Shown piece by piece: positions 1 to 8,640 of a stretch of 64,000 bases of DNA. The stretch is taken from positions 1,488,001-1,552,000 of the forward strand of contig NZ_CP064952.1 in NCBI RefSeq assembly GCF_011038885.2, given 5' to 3'. Made by a program: the position numbers and the translations under genes. The DNA is from Schaalia sp. ZJ405 (GTDB lineage: Bacteria > Actinomycetota > Actinomycetes > Actinomycetales > Actinomycetaceae). How positions within the stretch are numbered: position 1 is the first letter of the stretch; the number at the start of each line of letters is the position of its first letter. The notes under the pieces were generated by a model. It saw only the letters and a list, made by a program, of their open reading frames with translations, made no database searches and was not told where the DNA came from.

Positions 1-24
1 CAACCAGCGTTTGTGTGAGAATAC

Positions 25-63
25 GGCCGGGGAATGTTTGAAACTACTTTCCCCGGCCATTTT
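25..63 (+). terminator. Rho-independent terminator
   Basis: A perfect 10-bp inverted repeat (GGCCGGGGAA at 25-34 and TTCCCCGGCC at 49-58) with a 14-nt loop is followed by ATTTTC. It probably ends a gene lying upstream of the window and isolates the regulator that starts at 83. Confidence 0.75.
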
Positions 64-82
64 CTGTCAGAATTGAGGCACT

Positions 83-1237
83 ATGGGTGTTTCGGAACTA
101 TCTCGGCATAACAGTCTGCGGATTCTACGTTTTCTTTTTGCACAGGGGCCAGCAAGCCGTATTTCTTTAGGGAAGGAGCTCAAGCTTGCCCCCGCGACAG
201 TGAATCGCTTATGCGCGCGTTTGCTTCAAGAGGGACTTCTTGTGGATCGCGGAATCAATGAAAATACGGGCGGTCGCCCGTCGATGGTTGTTGATTTCAA
301 CGCAGCACGAGGCTGCCTGCTGGTTGCCGACATCGCCGATCACCGCACCGTGATCCGCCTGATCGATCTACGAGGTGCGATGCTGCGTGAGTGGATCCAC
401 CCAACAGAGGGGGATGCGTCCGTTCGGTATCATCAGTTCTTTGAGCATATTGAACACGCATGGAACGAGGCTGCGGACCATCAGGTGATCGCCATCGGAG
501 TGTCGGTGCCCGGACCTGTAAACGATGACGGGATCGTGCTTTTCGCACCGGCGTTCAATTGGAAAATGGTGCCTTTGAAGGCTGATCTGGAGAGTCGCTT
601 CACGGTACCAATCGCTGTTGAGAACGATGCGAATCTCATCGCGATCGCGCAGGCGAGAGACAGTCATTGGGATTCGTATCGCTCGCTATTCGTTCTTGCA
701 GTTTTTGATGGCATTGGCTCAGGAATCATTGAAAATAGGAGCATTTGGCGGGGTGCTGTAGGCGCTGCTGGTCAAGTTGGTCGTCTTTTGATGGGAAGTT
801 CATCCCTGGTCAACGACTACTCCGGGTACGGCGATCTGGAATCTCATCTTGGCGCGTCTTCGATGGTGCGGCGTGCACTCGATGCCGGTCTGAATGTCGC
901 AGAGGTTCCAGACGCGGATGCCATTTTCCGTCTTGCACAAAACGTCGATAGCCGCGCGGTTGAGCTGGTTGATGGATTCCTTGATGACTTTGCCCTGGCA
1001 CTGGTTAACGTGTGCGCGCTGTTGGCACCGGAGGTCATTCTTTTTGCGGGGCTTTTCGATCGGTGGTCGGAGTATGTTCTCCCCCGGTTGCAGTCCCGGC
1101 TCGAAGATCACGTTGTTCATGTGCCACTGCTTGCCCCAGTTCACGGTGGCGATACCGCTGCTCTACTGGGAGCACGATGGATTGCCTTTGATGCGGCGGG
1201 TGGGATCGAAGCGCTGCTGCACCATCATGATGTGTGA
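83..1237 (+). CDS. ROK-family transcriptional regulator (NagC/XylR type)
   Basis: A 384-aa protein with an N-terminal winged helix-turn-helix (about residues 5-60, ending in the NTGGRPS wing typical of the family) and a C-terminal ROK sugar-kinase-like fold. The fold includes GVSVPGPV (about 140-150), ENDAN (about 178) and a DGIGSG phosphate-loop-like segment. ROK repressors respond to sugars or sugar phosphates and normally regulate a nearby catabolic or transport operon. Here the zinc motif GH...CxCGxxGC is missing: GAAGQVG replaces the GExGH segment and the cysteines are gone, so it may be a divergent sensor. TTGAGG lies upstream of the ATG. The gene stands alone because downstream DNA is IS debris, so its regulon cannot be read here. 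Confidence 0.88.
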   Translation: MGVSELSRHNSLRILRFLFAQGPASRISLGKELKLAPATVNRLCARLLQEGLLVDRGINENTGGRPSMVVDFNAARGCLLVADIADHRTVIRLIDLRGAMLREWIHPTEGDASVRYHQFFEHIEHAWNEAADHQVIAIGVSVPGPVNDDGIVLFAPAFNWKMVPLKADLESRFTVPIAVENDANLIAIAQARDSHWDSYRSLFVLAVFDGIGSGIIENRSIWRGAVGAAGQVGRLLMGSSSLVNDYSGYGDLESHLGASSMVRRALDAGLNVAEVPDADAIFRLAQNVDSRAVELVDGFLDDFALALVNVCALLAPEVILFAGLFDRWSEYVLPRLQSRLEDHVVHVPLLAPVHGGDTAALLGARWIAFDAAGGIEALLHHHDV

Positions 1238-1413
1238 CGTTGATGAACTTTGATGCCACCACCCCGCTCATATCGTCGCGAGGAGTTTCGTGGGCTTTTA
1301 CGTCAGCCAATAAACCCTAGATTTTGGGGCTTATCCCCTTTTGCCAATGGGATTGTTGACTTTTATGTGCTTTGCGGTAAAGGCTTTGTTGGTGTGCTTA
1401 CGGCGTGCCAAAG

Positions 1414-2807
1414 GAGCCTGTCAAGTTTTTTGTGTGAGTGGTGGGTTTATGTGGTGGGGAATCGGTTGGGGTAGTGGAGGGCAAGTTCGCCGAGGACGGT
1501 TTGCCGGGTGCTTTACGTGGACTGCCTTTGGGAAGGCCTGCTTCCTTGGCTCGTTCGCGTGGGCGTTTGTCTTCGATGTTCGTGAATTGCTAGCCATAAG
1601 AGTTTGACTGCGGCCGTGTCAGAGGGGAAATGGCCCCGGTTCTTCGTGATCTTACGAAGTTGATAGTTCAGTGACTCGATTGAGTTCGTGGTGTAGATAG
1701 CTTTTCGGGTGGCTGGCCAACGCCAAGAACGGAATAAACCGGCTCCCCTGGCGTTCTTCCAGGTGGCAACCGCAGCTGGATACTTCGCTGCCCAGGCAGA
1801 GGTTTCAAACGCGTCCAGTGCCTTAGAGGGCGGTGTCTTCGTTGACCGCGGTATAGATCGGTCGCAGAGCCGCGGCGAGGGGTTTACGATCCGTAGGCGA
1901 CGAACCTCATCGAGGCCCGGATCAAGTGCACCACACAGGTCTGGACCACTGCCCTGGACCAGGTCGCATTGATCGCTTCAGGAAACCCACTCAGCCCGTC
2001 ACAGACGATGATAAGGACGTCACCCACGCCGCGGTTGGCAAGCTCGGCACAGACTCCGGCCCAGAATTTTCGCTCCTTCGCTGGCCTGGACCCAGATCCC
2101 GAGCACATGTTTGACACCGTCGAGATCCACCCCGATCGCGATGTGAGCAGCTTTGGAAGCGACCCTGTTGTGGTCCTTGATCTTGACGAATCGCGTCCAT
2201 GAACATGACCGGATAAAACTCTTCCAGTGGTCGTGCCTGCCAGGCGATGATCTCCTCCAAGACAGCATCAGTGATATTCGAGATCGTCTCGTGGGAGATC
2301 TCGGTACCGACCGTGGCCTCTCAGTGGTGTTGGATCTCCCGGATCGTCATTCCCCCATATAAGGAGATAATCATGTCATCCAGGCCCCCGAGGCGGCGCT
2401 GGCCGGGCGCAACAAGGTAGGAAGAACGTGCCAGCCCGGTCCCGGGGCTGATCAATCCTGACCGGTCCGACCTCGGTCTTGATCGTTTTCGGTGTTGTCC
2501 CGTTACGAGAGTCCCCACTGCCACGACCTGTCGCCTCGTGCTTGTCATAACCCAGGTGCTCGGTCAGCTCGGCCTTCACCCCTCCTCTCGAGGACAGCTT
2601 TAACCAACTCGGGAAAAACCTCCCTCACCCGTCAGCCAGAGCCCACGATCAGACGTCGATCTCACAAGCTGGTCAAGAAAACCATCACCAATCAGCTCAC
2701 GACAAAGCCAACGAGCCTCCGACTCATTCCCCGCAACACCAGCCACATACATAGCCAATCCTCATTTCTTCCCGATTGACCACTTACACAAACAATCCGA
2801 CACGCTC
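1414..2807 (-). mobile_element. Decayed IS256-family insertion sequence
   Basis: A 1394-bp element, the usual IS256-family size, bounded by imperfect 28-bp inverted repeats (left 1414-1441, right 2780-2807, about 22 of 28 positions matching). The interior encodes an inactivated mutator-type transposase on the minus strand. The flanking octamers (1406-1413 and 2808-2815) do not match, so no target-site duplication is visible. The insertion is old or a later deletion removed one side. The right end abuts the IS3-family fragment. Confidence 0.75.
1450..2752 (-). pseudogene. IS256-family transposase pseudogene
   Basis: Reading the minus strand from an ATG at 2752, the pieces [68 protein letters not shown] and IYTTNSIESLN appear in order but in different frames. 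These are the N-terminal region, DDE core and C-terminal NSIES motif of mutator (IS256) transposases. At least four frameshifts separate them (near 2600, 2400, 2200 and 1570), so no full-length enzyme can be made. The final segment, IEDKRARERAKEAG, runs toward the left inverted repeat. Confidence 0.85.
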
Positions 2808-3213
2808 GCGATCACCAGCGCGAAGGAAACGACCGGGTTGATTCACCACAGCGATCACGGGAGCCAGTATGTATCGATTGTGTATAACGAACGGCTCACC
2901 GATGCTGGTATCACTCCATCAACAAGAACAGTTGGGGATTCTTACGATAACGCGCTGGCCGAGAACGTCAACGGCTCGTATAAGAACGAGTTGATCCATA
3001 CCCGGACCTGGCGTGATGCGCTCGAGGTCGACAACGCTACCCTTCGAGTGGGTGACCTGGTGGAACCATGCCCGTCACCACCAGGCCCTCGACTACCACA
3101 CGCCAGTCGAGGTCGACAACAACTACCGGAACATCACAAACACATCAGAGAAAACGAAAACCAGGACAAATGCCCAGGAAACAAACCCAGAACACTTCGG
3201 TCAAAAGGTATAG
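2808..3213 (+). pseudogene. IS3-family transposase OrfB, C-terminal fragment
   Basis: The frame reads TLAITSAKETTGLIHHSDHG, then SQYVSI, GDSYDNALAENVNGSYK and, after a frameshift near 3030, WVTWWNHARHHQALDYHTP. These are the last two acidic blocks of the rve/DDE integrase domain of IS3-family OrfB, including D in HHSDHG and E in NALAEN. The first half of the protein and all of OrfA are absent; the fragment begins directly at the right repeat of the IS256 element. It ends with GQKV and a stop inside the first GTCAAAAGGTAT repeat. Confidence 0.85.
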
Positions 3214-3234
3214 GATAGGCGTCAAAAGGTATGG
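3199..3234 (+). repeat. Paired GTCAAAAGGTAT repeat, left copy
   Basis: GGTCAAAAGGTATA (3199-3212) and CGTCAAAAGGTATGG (3220-3234) lie 21 bp apart. A near-identical pair occurs at 5418-5453 in the same orientation. Spaced direct repeats of this kind resemble transposase-binding sites at element ends. The pair brackets the left side of the AT-rich imported patch. Confidence 0.6.
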
Positions 3235-3470
3235 GGGTAGACGATGCTTTTGAGACGTTCATTGGTCCTTCGTTGAAAGGAAGCCAGGGCCAGTTCTTCA
3301 CTCCTCGATACGTTACCAATCTGGTTCGCTCTCTAGTCAGGCCAAAGATCGGTGACATGGTCCTCGAAAAGAGCGTGACCTTCGGCGATAAGAACCAATG
3401 GGAAGCACAATTCGATTGGATTATTGATGTCATGCTCGAAATGAAGAAGGCGTTCAAGAAACACTTATAA
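3231..3470 (+). pseudogene. Chimeric remnant: N6-adenine methylase N-part fused to a foreign tail
   Basis: This 79-aa frame starts inside the GTCAAAAGGTATGG repeat. Residues 4-45 (FETFIGPSLKGSQGQFFTPR followed by a VTNLV segment) match the HsdM-type methylase segment that precedes the SAM-binding DPxxGSGG motif. The match stops exactly before that motif. The remainder (QWEAQFDWIIDVMLEMKKAF) looks like the C-terminus of an unrelated protein, possibly a DUF4268-type nuclease tail; that assignment is weak. The junction probably arose by deletion. It could be expressed but lacks every catalytic motif. Confidence 0.55.
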
Positions 3471-3499
3471 TTTATCTTGTTTGAGGGAGAAGCTACAGA

Positions 3500-4339
3500 A
3501 TGGGTGAAAAAGTATACAAGCCGATTGTAAAAGATGGAGATCACCTCATTCGTTCCAAGGATAATCCAGATCGCGTGAGAGGATTGACGCGGGACGAGAA
3601 TAATCAGAATCCGGACATCATCGAGTGGGAAGAGTACGATGTTGACGATTTACGGAGCGATGATTATGATCCATACCCTTATGAAGAACGGCGCGTTCAA
3701 TTAACACCGGAGCAGGAAGAGTTTGCACAGCAAGTCGGAGAAGCTCTGGGGGCAGCCATCGTAGCCGGAGGTATCTTACTGTTTCGAGAGGTTATATCTC
3801 CTTGGTGGAAAAATGCGGCATGGCCTTGGGTCAAGGAAAAGGGTTGCGGTATAAAAGATGCTATTAGTGGGAAGAATGAGCAAAAAACCACTACGTCAGC
3901 AAAAACAGTGGTTAAAAAGCAAGCCGAGCCAGACAGACGGTTTGCAGATGTTTCTTCGCAGATTGATAGGGTACTTGAACAGATTTACTTTGAGGTGGAT
4001 GAAGAGGAAGCCAAAGCCCATATGGTGAGACTGGTCTATCATATGCTTGGGGTGATAAATGAAATCCGAATAATTAGTAACGCTCGAATCAGGAAAGACT
4101 GCGAATCGGAAGAATTATGTATTGAACGGCAGAAGGAAGCTGAGAAGTTTCTTTCGGAGAAGGTGGCTGCCGGTCTGGATCAGTTACTTTCAAATGAAAA
4201 TCTACGACTGAACCTGAACACGTCAAGGGAATTGTTCTCATTGACTGGCGGCGGAGTTCGGTTCAATGGTACATATGTTCCTGTGCAGGCGATTAAAATT
4301 GATGAGGCATTAAAGGTGATACCAATGCCGGAGCCATAA
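3500..4339 (+). CDS. Hypothetical membrane-associated protein (AT-rich, imported)
   Basis: A 279-aa protein I do not recognise. A strongly acidic N-terminal region (about residues 30-75) precedes one hydrophobic segment (about 80-102, GEALGAAIVAGGILLFREVI) followed by tryptophan- and lysine-rich sequence (WWKNAAWPWVKEKG). The rest is a charged helical region with no signal peptide. GGGAGAAG lies upstream of the ATG. Base composition is clearly lower in GC than the surrounding genome and codon use is Firmicutes-like (AAA, GAA, ATA), suggesting transfer together with the next gene, which starts 11 bp downstream. No defence or toxin domain is evident, though a one-helix membrane anchor with a soluble domain is common among orphan immunity and defence genes. 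Confidence 0.6.
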   Translation: MGEKVYKPIVKDGDHLIRSKDNPDRVRGLTRDENNQNPDIIEWEEYDVDDLRSDDYDPYPYEERRVQLTPEQEEFAQQVGEALGAAIVAGGILLFREVISPWWKNAAWPWVKEKGCGIKDAISGKNEQKTTTSAKTVVKKQAEPDRRFADVSSQIDRVLEQIYFEVDEEEAKAHMVRLVYHMLGVINEIRIISNARIRKDCESEELCIERQKEAEKFLSEKVAAGLDQLLSNENLRLNLNTSRELFSLTGGGVRFNGTYVPVQAIKIDEALKVIPMPEP

Positions 4340-4350
4340 AGGATGTATAT

Positions 4351-5028
4351 ATGAAGCAACTGAAAGAAAAAGAATATGAGGAATTTCAGCAGCACCTCTA
4401 CAACAAGACGCATGGGTACATTTGGACGCCGGACACGCTGGAACTTATATGCAGCAGTAACAACAACGATCCGGAGCGTATCGGCAGACAGATGCTTAAG
4501 ATGATGGGAAAGCTGCGCAACGAGCATATCTCCTACATGACGAGCGACAAGCACAAAAAATATGTGATTCATAGCCTTCGTAAGGGTGAAACCGAATTGC
4601 TGAAGGACTTCTTATATGAAGCAATCTTCATACCGAAAGGCGCAGAGCCGCCGGAGTGGGATATCATTGAGAAGCCGGAACTTCGTGTGTACACGGATGA
4701 CTTTGGTACCCGCAAAGGTGATAATTGCCTGATGGCTGACTTTGACGGCAAGGTGGTCGGGGCGGTCTGGACAAGGATCATGGACGATTATGGTCATGTG
4801 GATGATGAGACACCATCCTTTGCCATTTCGCTTTACAAAGCGTATCGCGGTCAGGGCATCGGCGCACAGCTTATGGTGAAGATGCTTGAACTACTGAAAT
4901 GGCAGGGATATGAACGAGCGTCCCAGGCGGTACAGAAAGCAAACTACGCCGTAAAGATGTATAAGAATGTTGGATTCGAGACGGTCGATGAAAACACTGA
5001 AGAATATATCATGGTGTGCGAGTTGTAA
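4351..5028 (+). CDS. GNAT-family N-acetyltransferase with an unusual N-terminal extension
   Basis: A 225-aa protein. Residues about 72-225 form a GNAT acetyltransferase: acetyl-CoA motif A is YRGQGIGAQLM (about 168-178), followed by NYAVKMYKNVGFE, the conserved end of the fold. Free-standing relatives begin near residue 72 (VIHSLRKGE). Residues 1-70 (MKQLKEKEYEEF, TPDTLELICSSNNNDPERIG) instead resemble a small protein common in conjugative elements of Clostridia; this is from memory and unverified. The frame is continuous, so it is either a natural fusion or a deletion chimera. GGATGTATAT precedes the ATG. Low GC matches the previous gene. Substrate unknown. Confidence 0.75.
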   Translation: MKQLKEKEYEEFQQHLYNKTHGYIWTPDTLELICSSNNNDPERIGRQMLKMMGKLRNEHISYMTSDKHKKYVIHSLRKGETELLKDFLYEAIFIPKGAEPPEWDIIEKPELRVYTDDFGTRKGDNCLMADFDGKVVGAVWTRIMDDYGHVDDETPSFAISLYKAYRGQGIGAQLMVKMLELLKWQGYERASQAVQKANYAVKMYKNVGFETVDENTEEYIMVCEL

Positions 5029-5056
5029 ATCGGGATTTGTGGAGGAAAAGAAAATC

Positions 5057-5089
5057 ATGAACGAAGTAAACAAAACACTTTATATCCCT
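5057..5089 (+). pseudogene. Truncated start of a methyltransferase-like gene
   Basis: After a strong GGAGG, an ATG opens MNEVNKTLYIP, an N-terminus I associate with class I SAM-dependent (LCM-type) methyltransferases of Firmicutes. Similarity stops after about 11 codons, where GC-rich host-like sequence begins. This marks the right breakpoint of the AT-rich imported patch. The assignment rests on very few residues. Confidence 0.35.
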
Positions 5090-5118
5090 CACATCACCTG
5101 CACGCGCGCCATATGCCC

Positions 5119-5202
5119 GCACCCAGTCGAACAGAACTTGCACCCACCCAAGCCGAACATGCACCCACTTCGACCTAATGTGCACCCACCCGGCCCCATG
5201 TA
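5119..5202 (+). repeat. Four-copy iteron array, 21-bp period (left array)
   Basis: GCACCCA occurs at 5119, 5140, 5161 and 5182, exactly 21 bp apart each time; the intervening 14 nt are only loosely conserved. A second array with the same core and period lies at 13222-13306 in the same orientation. Two helical turns per unit suggests cooperative protein binding, as at ends of IS21- or Tn7-like elements or at replication iterons. No transposase or replication gene is next to it. Confidence 0.7.
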
Positions 5203-5417
5203 TCCAATAGGGTCAGGTTTGGTCCAAGAGAACGTCACTTTAGATACAAGGATTTCCGGGTCTCCCGGGAAGTGTCCGGGGTGGCGTTTTTGGTGTTCTG
5301 GCGGAGTTTTGAGGTGTGAGGCTCGGTCGTGCGGAGCTGTCGAGGGGCTCCTGCTGGTGGCTGATTGGGGTCTCGGAGTAGCCTCTCGGGTCCCCACTCG
5401 CGCCTCTCAGACAGGAA

Positions 5418-5453
5418 ACGTCAAAAAGTATGGTCCGCGTCAAAAGGTGTGAC
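5418..5453 (+). repeat. Paired GTCAAAAGGTAT repeat, right copy
   Basis: ACGTCAAAAAGTATGG (5418-5433) and CGTCAAAAGGTGTGAC (5438-5453) repeat the pair found at 3199-3234, in the same orientation and with 20-bp spacing. The 5203-5417 stretch between the iterons and this pair holds no recognisable gene. Confidence 0.55.
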
Positions 5454-5460
5454 GGTGAAT

Positions 5461-5493
5461 GTGCCCCTTCCGCTGAAAATGCGGAAGGGGCAC
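5461..5493 (-). terminator. Hairpin terminator of the type I R-M operon
   Basis: A perfect 13-bp stem (GTGCCCCTTCCGC and GCGGAAGGGGCAC) with a 7-nt loop lies 10 bp past the hsdR stop codon. No strong U-tract follows on the minus strand, so termination may be inefficient or Rho-assisted. Confidence 0.7.
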
Positions 5494-5502
5494 GGCTCAC
5501 AC

Positions 5503-8500
5503 TTAGTCCTGCTCGCCAGTAGCTAAGTGTTCGGCTTGTTCAATGACGAGCTGCACGGCTTGTTCACGCTTGTCTGGTGGGTACTTGTACTTGGCAAGCA
5601 GCCGTTTGATGCGTGAGCGCATGCGGGCTCGTACGGATTCTTTGACTGTCCAGTCCAAGGTGGCAGAGGAGCGGATCGTGGCCACCAGTTCCCGAGCGAT
5701 CGTCTTCAGGGTTTCGTCGCCCATTTCGAGAATGGCCGAGTCATTTTGGATGATGGCGTCGTAGAGGGCGATCTCTGCTTCGCTCAGTCCCAGCTGCTGG
5801 GCGCGTTCGTGGTCTGCACGCATTTCCTTGGCCAGATTGACCAACTCAGCGATGATCTCTGCCGTGGTAAGCGACCGGTTGGTATAGCGTGCTAACGCAT
5901 CACTCAGCATCTCGGAAAACTTACGCCCCTTAACCAGGTTCTTCCGGCTGACGGTGCGGATCTGGTCCCCCAACAGTCGCCGCAACAACCCCATCTGGAG
6001 GTTGGGAGTGGTGGAGTGTGCAACAGAGTCCAAGAACTCATCGGAAAGCAGGGAAAGTTCAGGGGACTCCATGCCAGCGAACTGGAAGACGTCGATCACC
6101 TGGTCTGCGGTGACTGTGTCGTTGAGCATCTGCCCGAGCACCGTGTCCAGGTTGCTGCCTCCGCGCCGTGATTCACCCGAGTCAGGGTTGAGGATCTTCA
6201 ATACCGCGGCACGCACATCAGTGAACAGGCGTACATCGTTGCGAATCGCCTCAGCTTCGGGCCGTGAGGCAACAAGCGCGAAAGCCTTCGCCAGGGCAAG
6301 CACTTGATCGTTGTACCGGGCAGTGAGATCCGGGTCAGACAGCACGTGATCAAGGACTGCGGCGTACTGAGCCAGACGTTCCTTCGCAGGCAGATCCGGG
6401 GAAGAATCAAAGGTAACGCCGTGGAGCATCCCGCGCACCACGTCATGCTTTTCCAGCATGACGTCAACGAGCTCTTGGATGGGCACACCCGCCTGCTCAC
6501 GGTCTGAGGGCGAATACACGCTCAGGGCCTGCTGGAGGGAAGCGAAGAGGCCGATGTAGTCGACGATCAGCCCACCGGGCTTGTCCTTAAATCTCCGGTT
6601 GACGCGAGCGATTGCCTGCATGAGCCCAGCACCTTGCATGGGCTTGTCCACATACATCGTGTGCATGGACGGAGCATCGAAGCCGGTGAGCCACATATCG
6701 CGGACAATGACAATTTCCAACTCATCATCGGGGTTCTTCGCGCGGAGCTTAAGGTCACGCCGTTCATCTTTGGAGTGGATATGTGGCTGGAACTCGACGG
6801 GATCAGCAGCAGAGCCCGTCATCACGACCTTGATGCAGCCCTTGTCGATATCATCGGAATGCCATTCGGGGCGCAGGGTTGTGATCTTGTTGTACAGGGC
6901 GACGGCGATACGCCGACTCATCGTCACGATCATTGCCTTGCCGGCCATTGTGGAACGGCGCTTTTCCCAGTGAGCCACGATGTCCGCGGCAATCGCATCC
7001 AGCCGGGCCTCCGCACCGACGAGAGCCTCCAGCCGAGACCACTTGCTCTTGGCTTGTTCGGACTCTGTCGCGCTCGCCTCACTGGTCTCATCCACCAGTG
7101 CGTCAAGGCTCTTGAGCTGCTCATCATCGAGGGCGACTTTCACCAGGCGGGACTCGTAGAAGATCTTGACGGTGGCCCCATCCTCCACGGCGCGGGTGAG
7201 GTCGTAGATGTCGACGTAGTCACCGAAGACTGCGCGTGTGGAACGGTCATTGGTTTCAATTGGGGTGCCGGTAAAGCCGAGGAAGGTGGCACCCGGCAGT
7301 GCGTCACGCAGGTGCTTGGCCAGTCCGGCTTTCAGTCTGCCCTGGCTGTCGAGGCTTTCCTCAAAGCCATATTGGGAGCGGTGCGCTTCATCGGCGACAA
7401 CGACCACGTTGCGCCGGTCGGTGAGGACCGGGTTGGTGTCACCATCTTGGCCCGGTGCGAACTTCTGCAGCGTGGTAAAGATGATCCCGCCCGAGGCTCG
7501 GCTCAAGAGGCGGCGAAGATCATCCCGGCCATTTGCCTGTACTGGAGCTTCAGGCAGGATCTGGGCTGGCGCGAACACCTCACCGTAGAGCTGGTCATCG
7601 AGGTCGTTACGGTCGGTGATGAACACAAGAGTAGGGTTAGCCATCCGCGGGTCACGCATGAGTTTGGCAGCGTAGAAGACCATCTCGAAGCTCTTGCCTG
7701 AGCCTTGAGTGTGCCACACCACGCCACCTCGCTTATTCCCTCCGGGACCTGCGGCACGGACCGTTGACTCCACAGCGGCGTTGACGGCCCAATACTGGTG
7801 GTACTTCGTGATGCGTTTGATGATGGTGCGACGTCGTTGCCCGGTTGCCTGATCGGTGACCGGCTCGTCGGAGTAGACCACGAAGTTTCGCAGGATATCG
7901 AGGAAACGCTCGGGCGCGAACACGCCCTTGAGCAGCACCTCGAGGGCAGGCCGATTCGTGATGACGTCTCGCCCATCGATGGTCTTCCAGGGCGCGTAGT
8001 GCTCGAATCCGCCGGTAAAGGAACTCATCGCGGCACTGGTCCCATCAGAGATGACAGTGACGACATTGGGAATGAACACGCTGGGGATTTCACGCCGATA
8101 GGTCTGAATCTGGTTCCAGGCGTTGCGCAGAGTTGCATTCTCATCGGCTGGGTTCTTCAACTCCAGCAGACCAACAGGCAGACCGTTAAGGAAAATAAGC
8201 ACGTCAGGGCGGCGATTATGGCCAGCTTCAATGATGGAGAACTGGTTGAGTGCCCGCCAGTCATTATTCGCAGGCGTATCAAAGTCCACGAGCCGCAGGC
8301 GCACCGTGGAAGGCCTGCCGTCATCCCCGGTTATCTCAACCGGCACCCCACGCACCATCAACTCGTGGAGCCGCTGGTTCTCACTCATCACATCCTGCGA
8401 CTCCGCACGCTGAATTCGCACCACGGCAGAACGAACAAGATCAGGATCCGCGCCAGGATTGAGTCGGGCGAGTGCATCGGCCACGTGGGTCCACAGGATG

Positions 8501-8640
8501 CAGTCACCAAGGGAATCCCTGACGTCGTCCACCGTGGCATCCACGGGTGCGTACCCGGTGTAGTAACCAATCTCGGCGAGCCATTCTTTCGCGGCATGCT
8601 CCACAGTTGATTCGTTGAATTTGTCAGTGAGCATCATCAT
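5503..8640 (-). CDS. hsdR: Type I restriction enzyme, HsdR motor/nuclease subunit
   Basis: About 1045 aa. HsdR provides ATP-driven DNA translocation and cleavage in the HsdR2M2S1 complex. The N-terminal nuclease is visible as [20 protein letters not shown] (D...ExK). SF2 helicase motifs follow: TQGSGKS (Walker A), DEAHRSQYG (motif II), FTGTPIE (motif III) and [10 protein letters not shown] (motif VI region). The C-terminal helical domain ends at the terminator. Three consecutive ATG codons (8640, 8637, 8634) sit within the last codons of rhuM; AGG at about 8643 is best spaced for the third, so 8634 is the alternative start. The overlap indicates translational coupling in XRE-hsdM-hsdS-rhuM-hsdR. 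The gene appears complete. Confidence 0.95.
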   Translation of the reverse strand: MMMLTDKFNESTVEHAAKEWLAEIGYYTGYAPVDATVDDVRDSLGDCILWTHVADALARLNPGADPDLVRSAVVRIQRAESQDVMSENQRLHELMVRGVPVEITGDDGRPSTVRLRLVDFDTPANNDWRALNQFSIIEAGHNRRPDVLIFLNGLPVGLLELKNPADENATLRNAWNQIQTYRREIPSVFIPNVVTVISDGTSAAMSSFTGGFEHYAPWKTIDGRDVITNRPALEVLLKGVFAPERFLDILRNFVVYSDEPVTDQATGQRRRTIIKRITKYHQYWAVNAAVESTVRAAGPGGNKRGGVVWHTQGSGKSFEMVFYAAKLMRDPRMANPTLVFITDRNDLDDQLYGEVFAPAQILPEAPVQANGRDDLRRLLSRASGGIIFTTLQKFAPGQDGDTNPVLTDRRNVVVVADEAHRSQYGFEESLDSQGRLKAGLAKHLRDALPGATFLGFTGTPIETNDRSTRAVFGDYVDIYDLTRAVEDGATVKIFYESRLVKVALDDEQLKSLDALVDETSEASATESEQAKSKWSRLEALVGAEARLDAIAADIVAHWEKRRSTMAGKAMIVTMSRRIAVALYNKITTLRPEWHSDDIDKGCIKVVMTGSAADPVEFQPHIHSKDERRDLKLRAKNPDDELEIVIVRDMWLTGFDAPSMHTMYVDKPMQGAGLMQAIARVNRRFKDKPGGLIVDYIGLFASLQQALSVYSPSDREQAGVPIQELVDVMLEKHDVVRGMLHGVTFDSSPDLPAKERLAQYAAVLDHVLSDPDLTARYNDQVLALAKAFALVASRPEAEAIRNDVRLFTDVRAAVLKILNPDSGESRRGGSNLDTVLGQMLNDTVTADQVIDVFQFAGMESPELSLLSDEFLDSVAHSTTPNLQMGLLRRLLGDQIRTVSRKNLVKGRKFSEMLSDALARYTNRSLTTAEIIAELVNLAKEMRADHERAQQLGLSEAEIALYDAIIQNDSAILEMGDETLKTIARELVATIRSSATLDWTVKESVRARMRSRIKRLLAKYKYPPDKREQAVQLVIEQAEHLATGEQD

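Noticed and set aside
4967..5452. 161-aa plus-strand frame across the AT-rich/GC-rich boundary
   Set aside because: It is made from the end of the acetyltransferase gene in another frame, the iterons and intergenic sequence; the HPPxPN repeats in it are translated iterons.
6634..7701. 355-aa plus-strand frame opposite hsdR
   Set aside because: It lies wholly within a well-supported gene on the other strand and has no family signature or ribosome-binding site.
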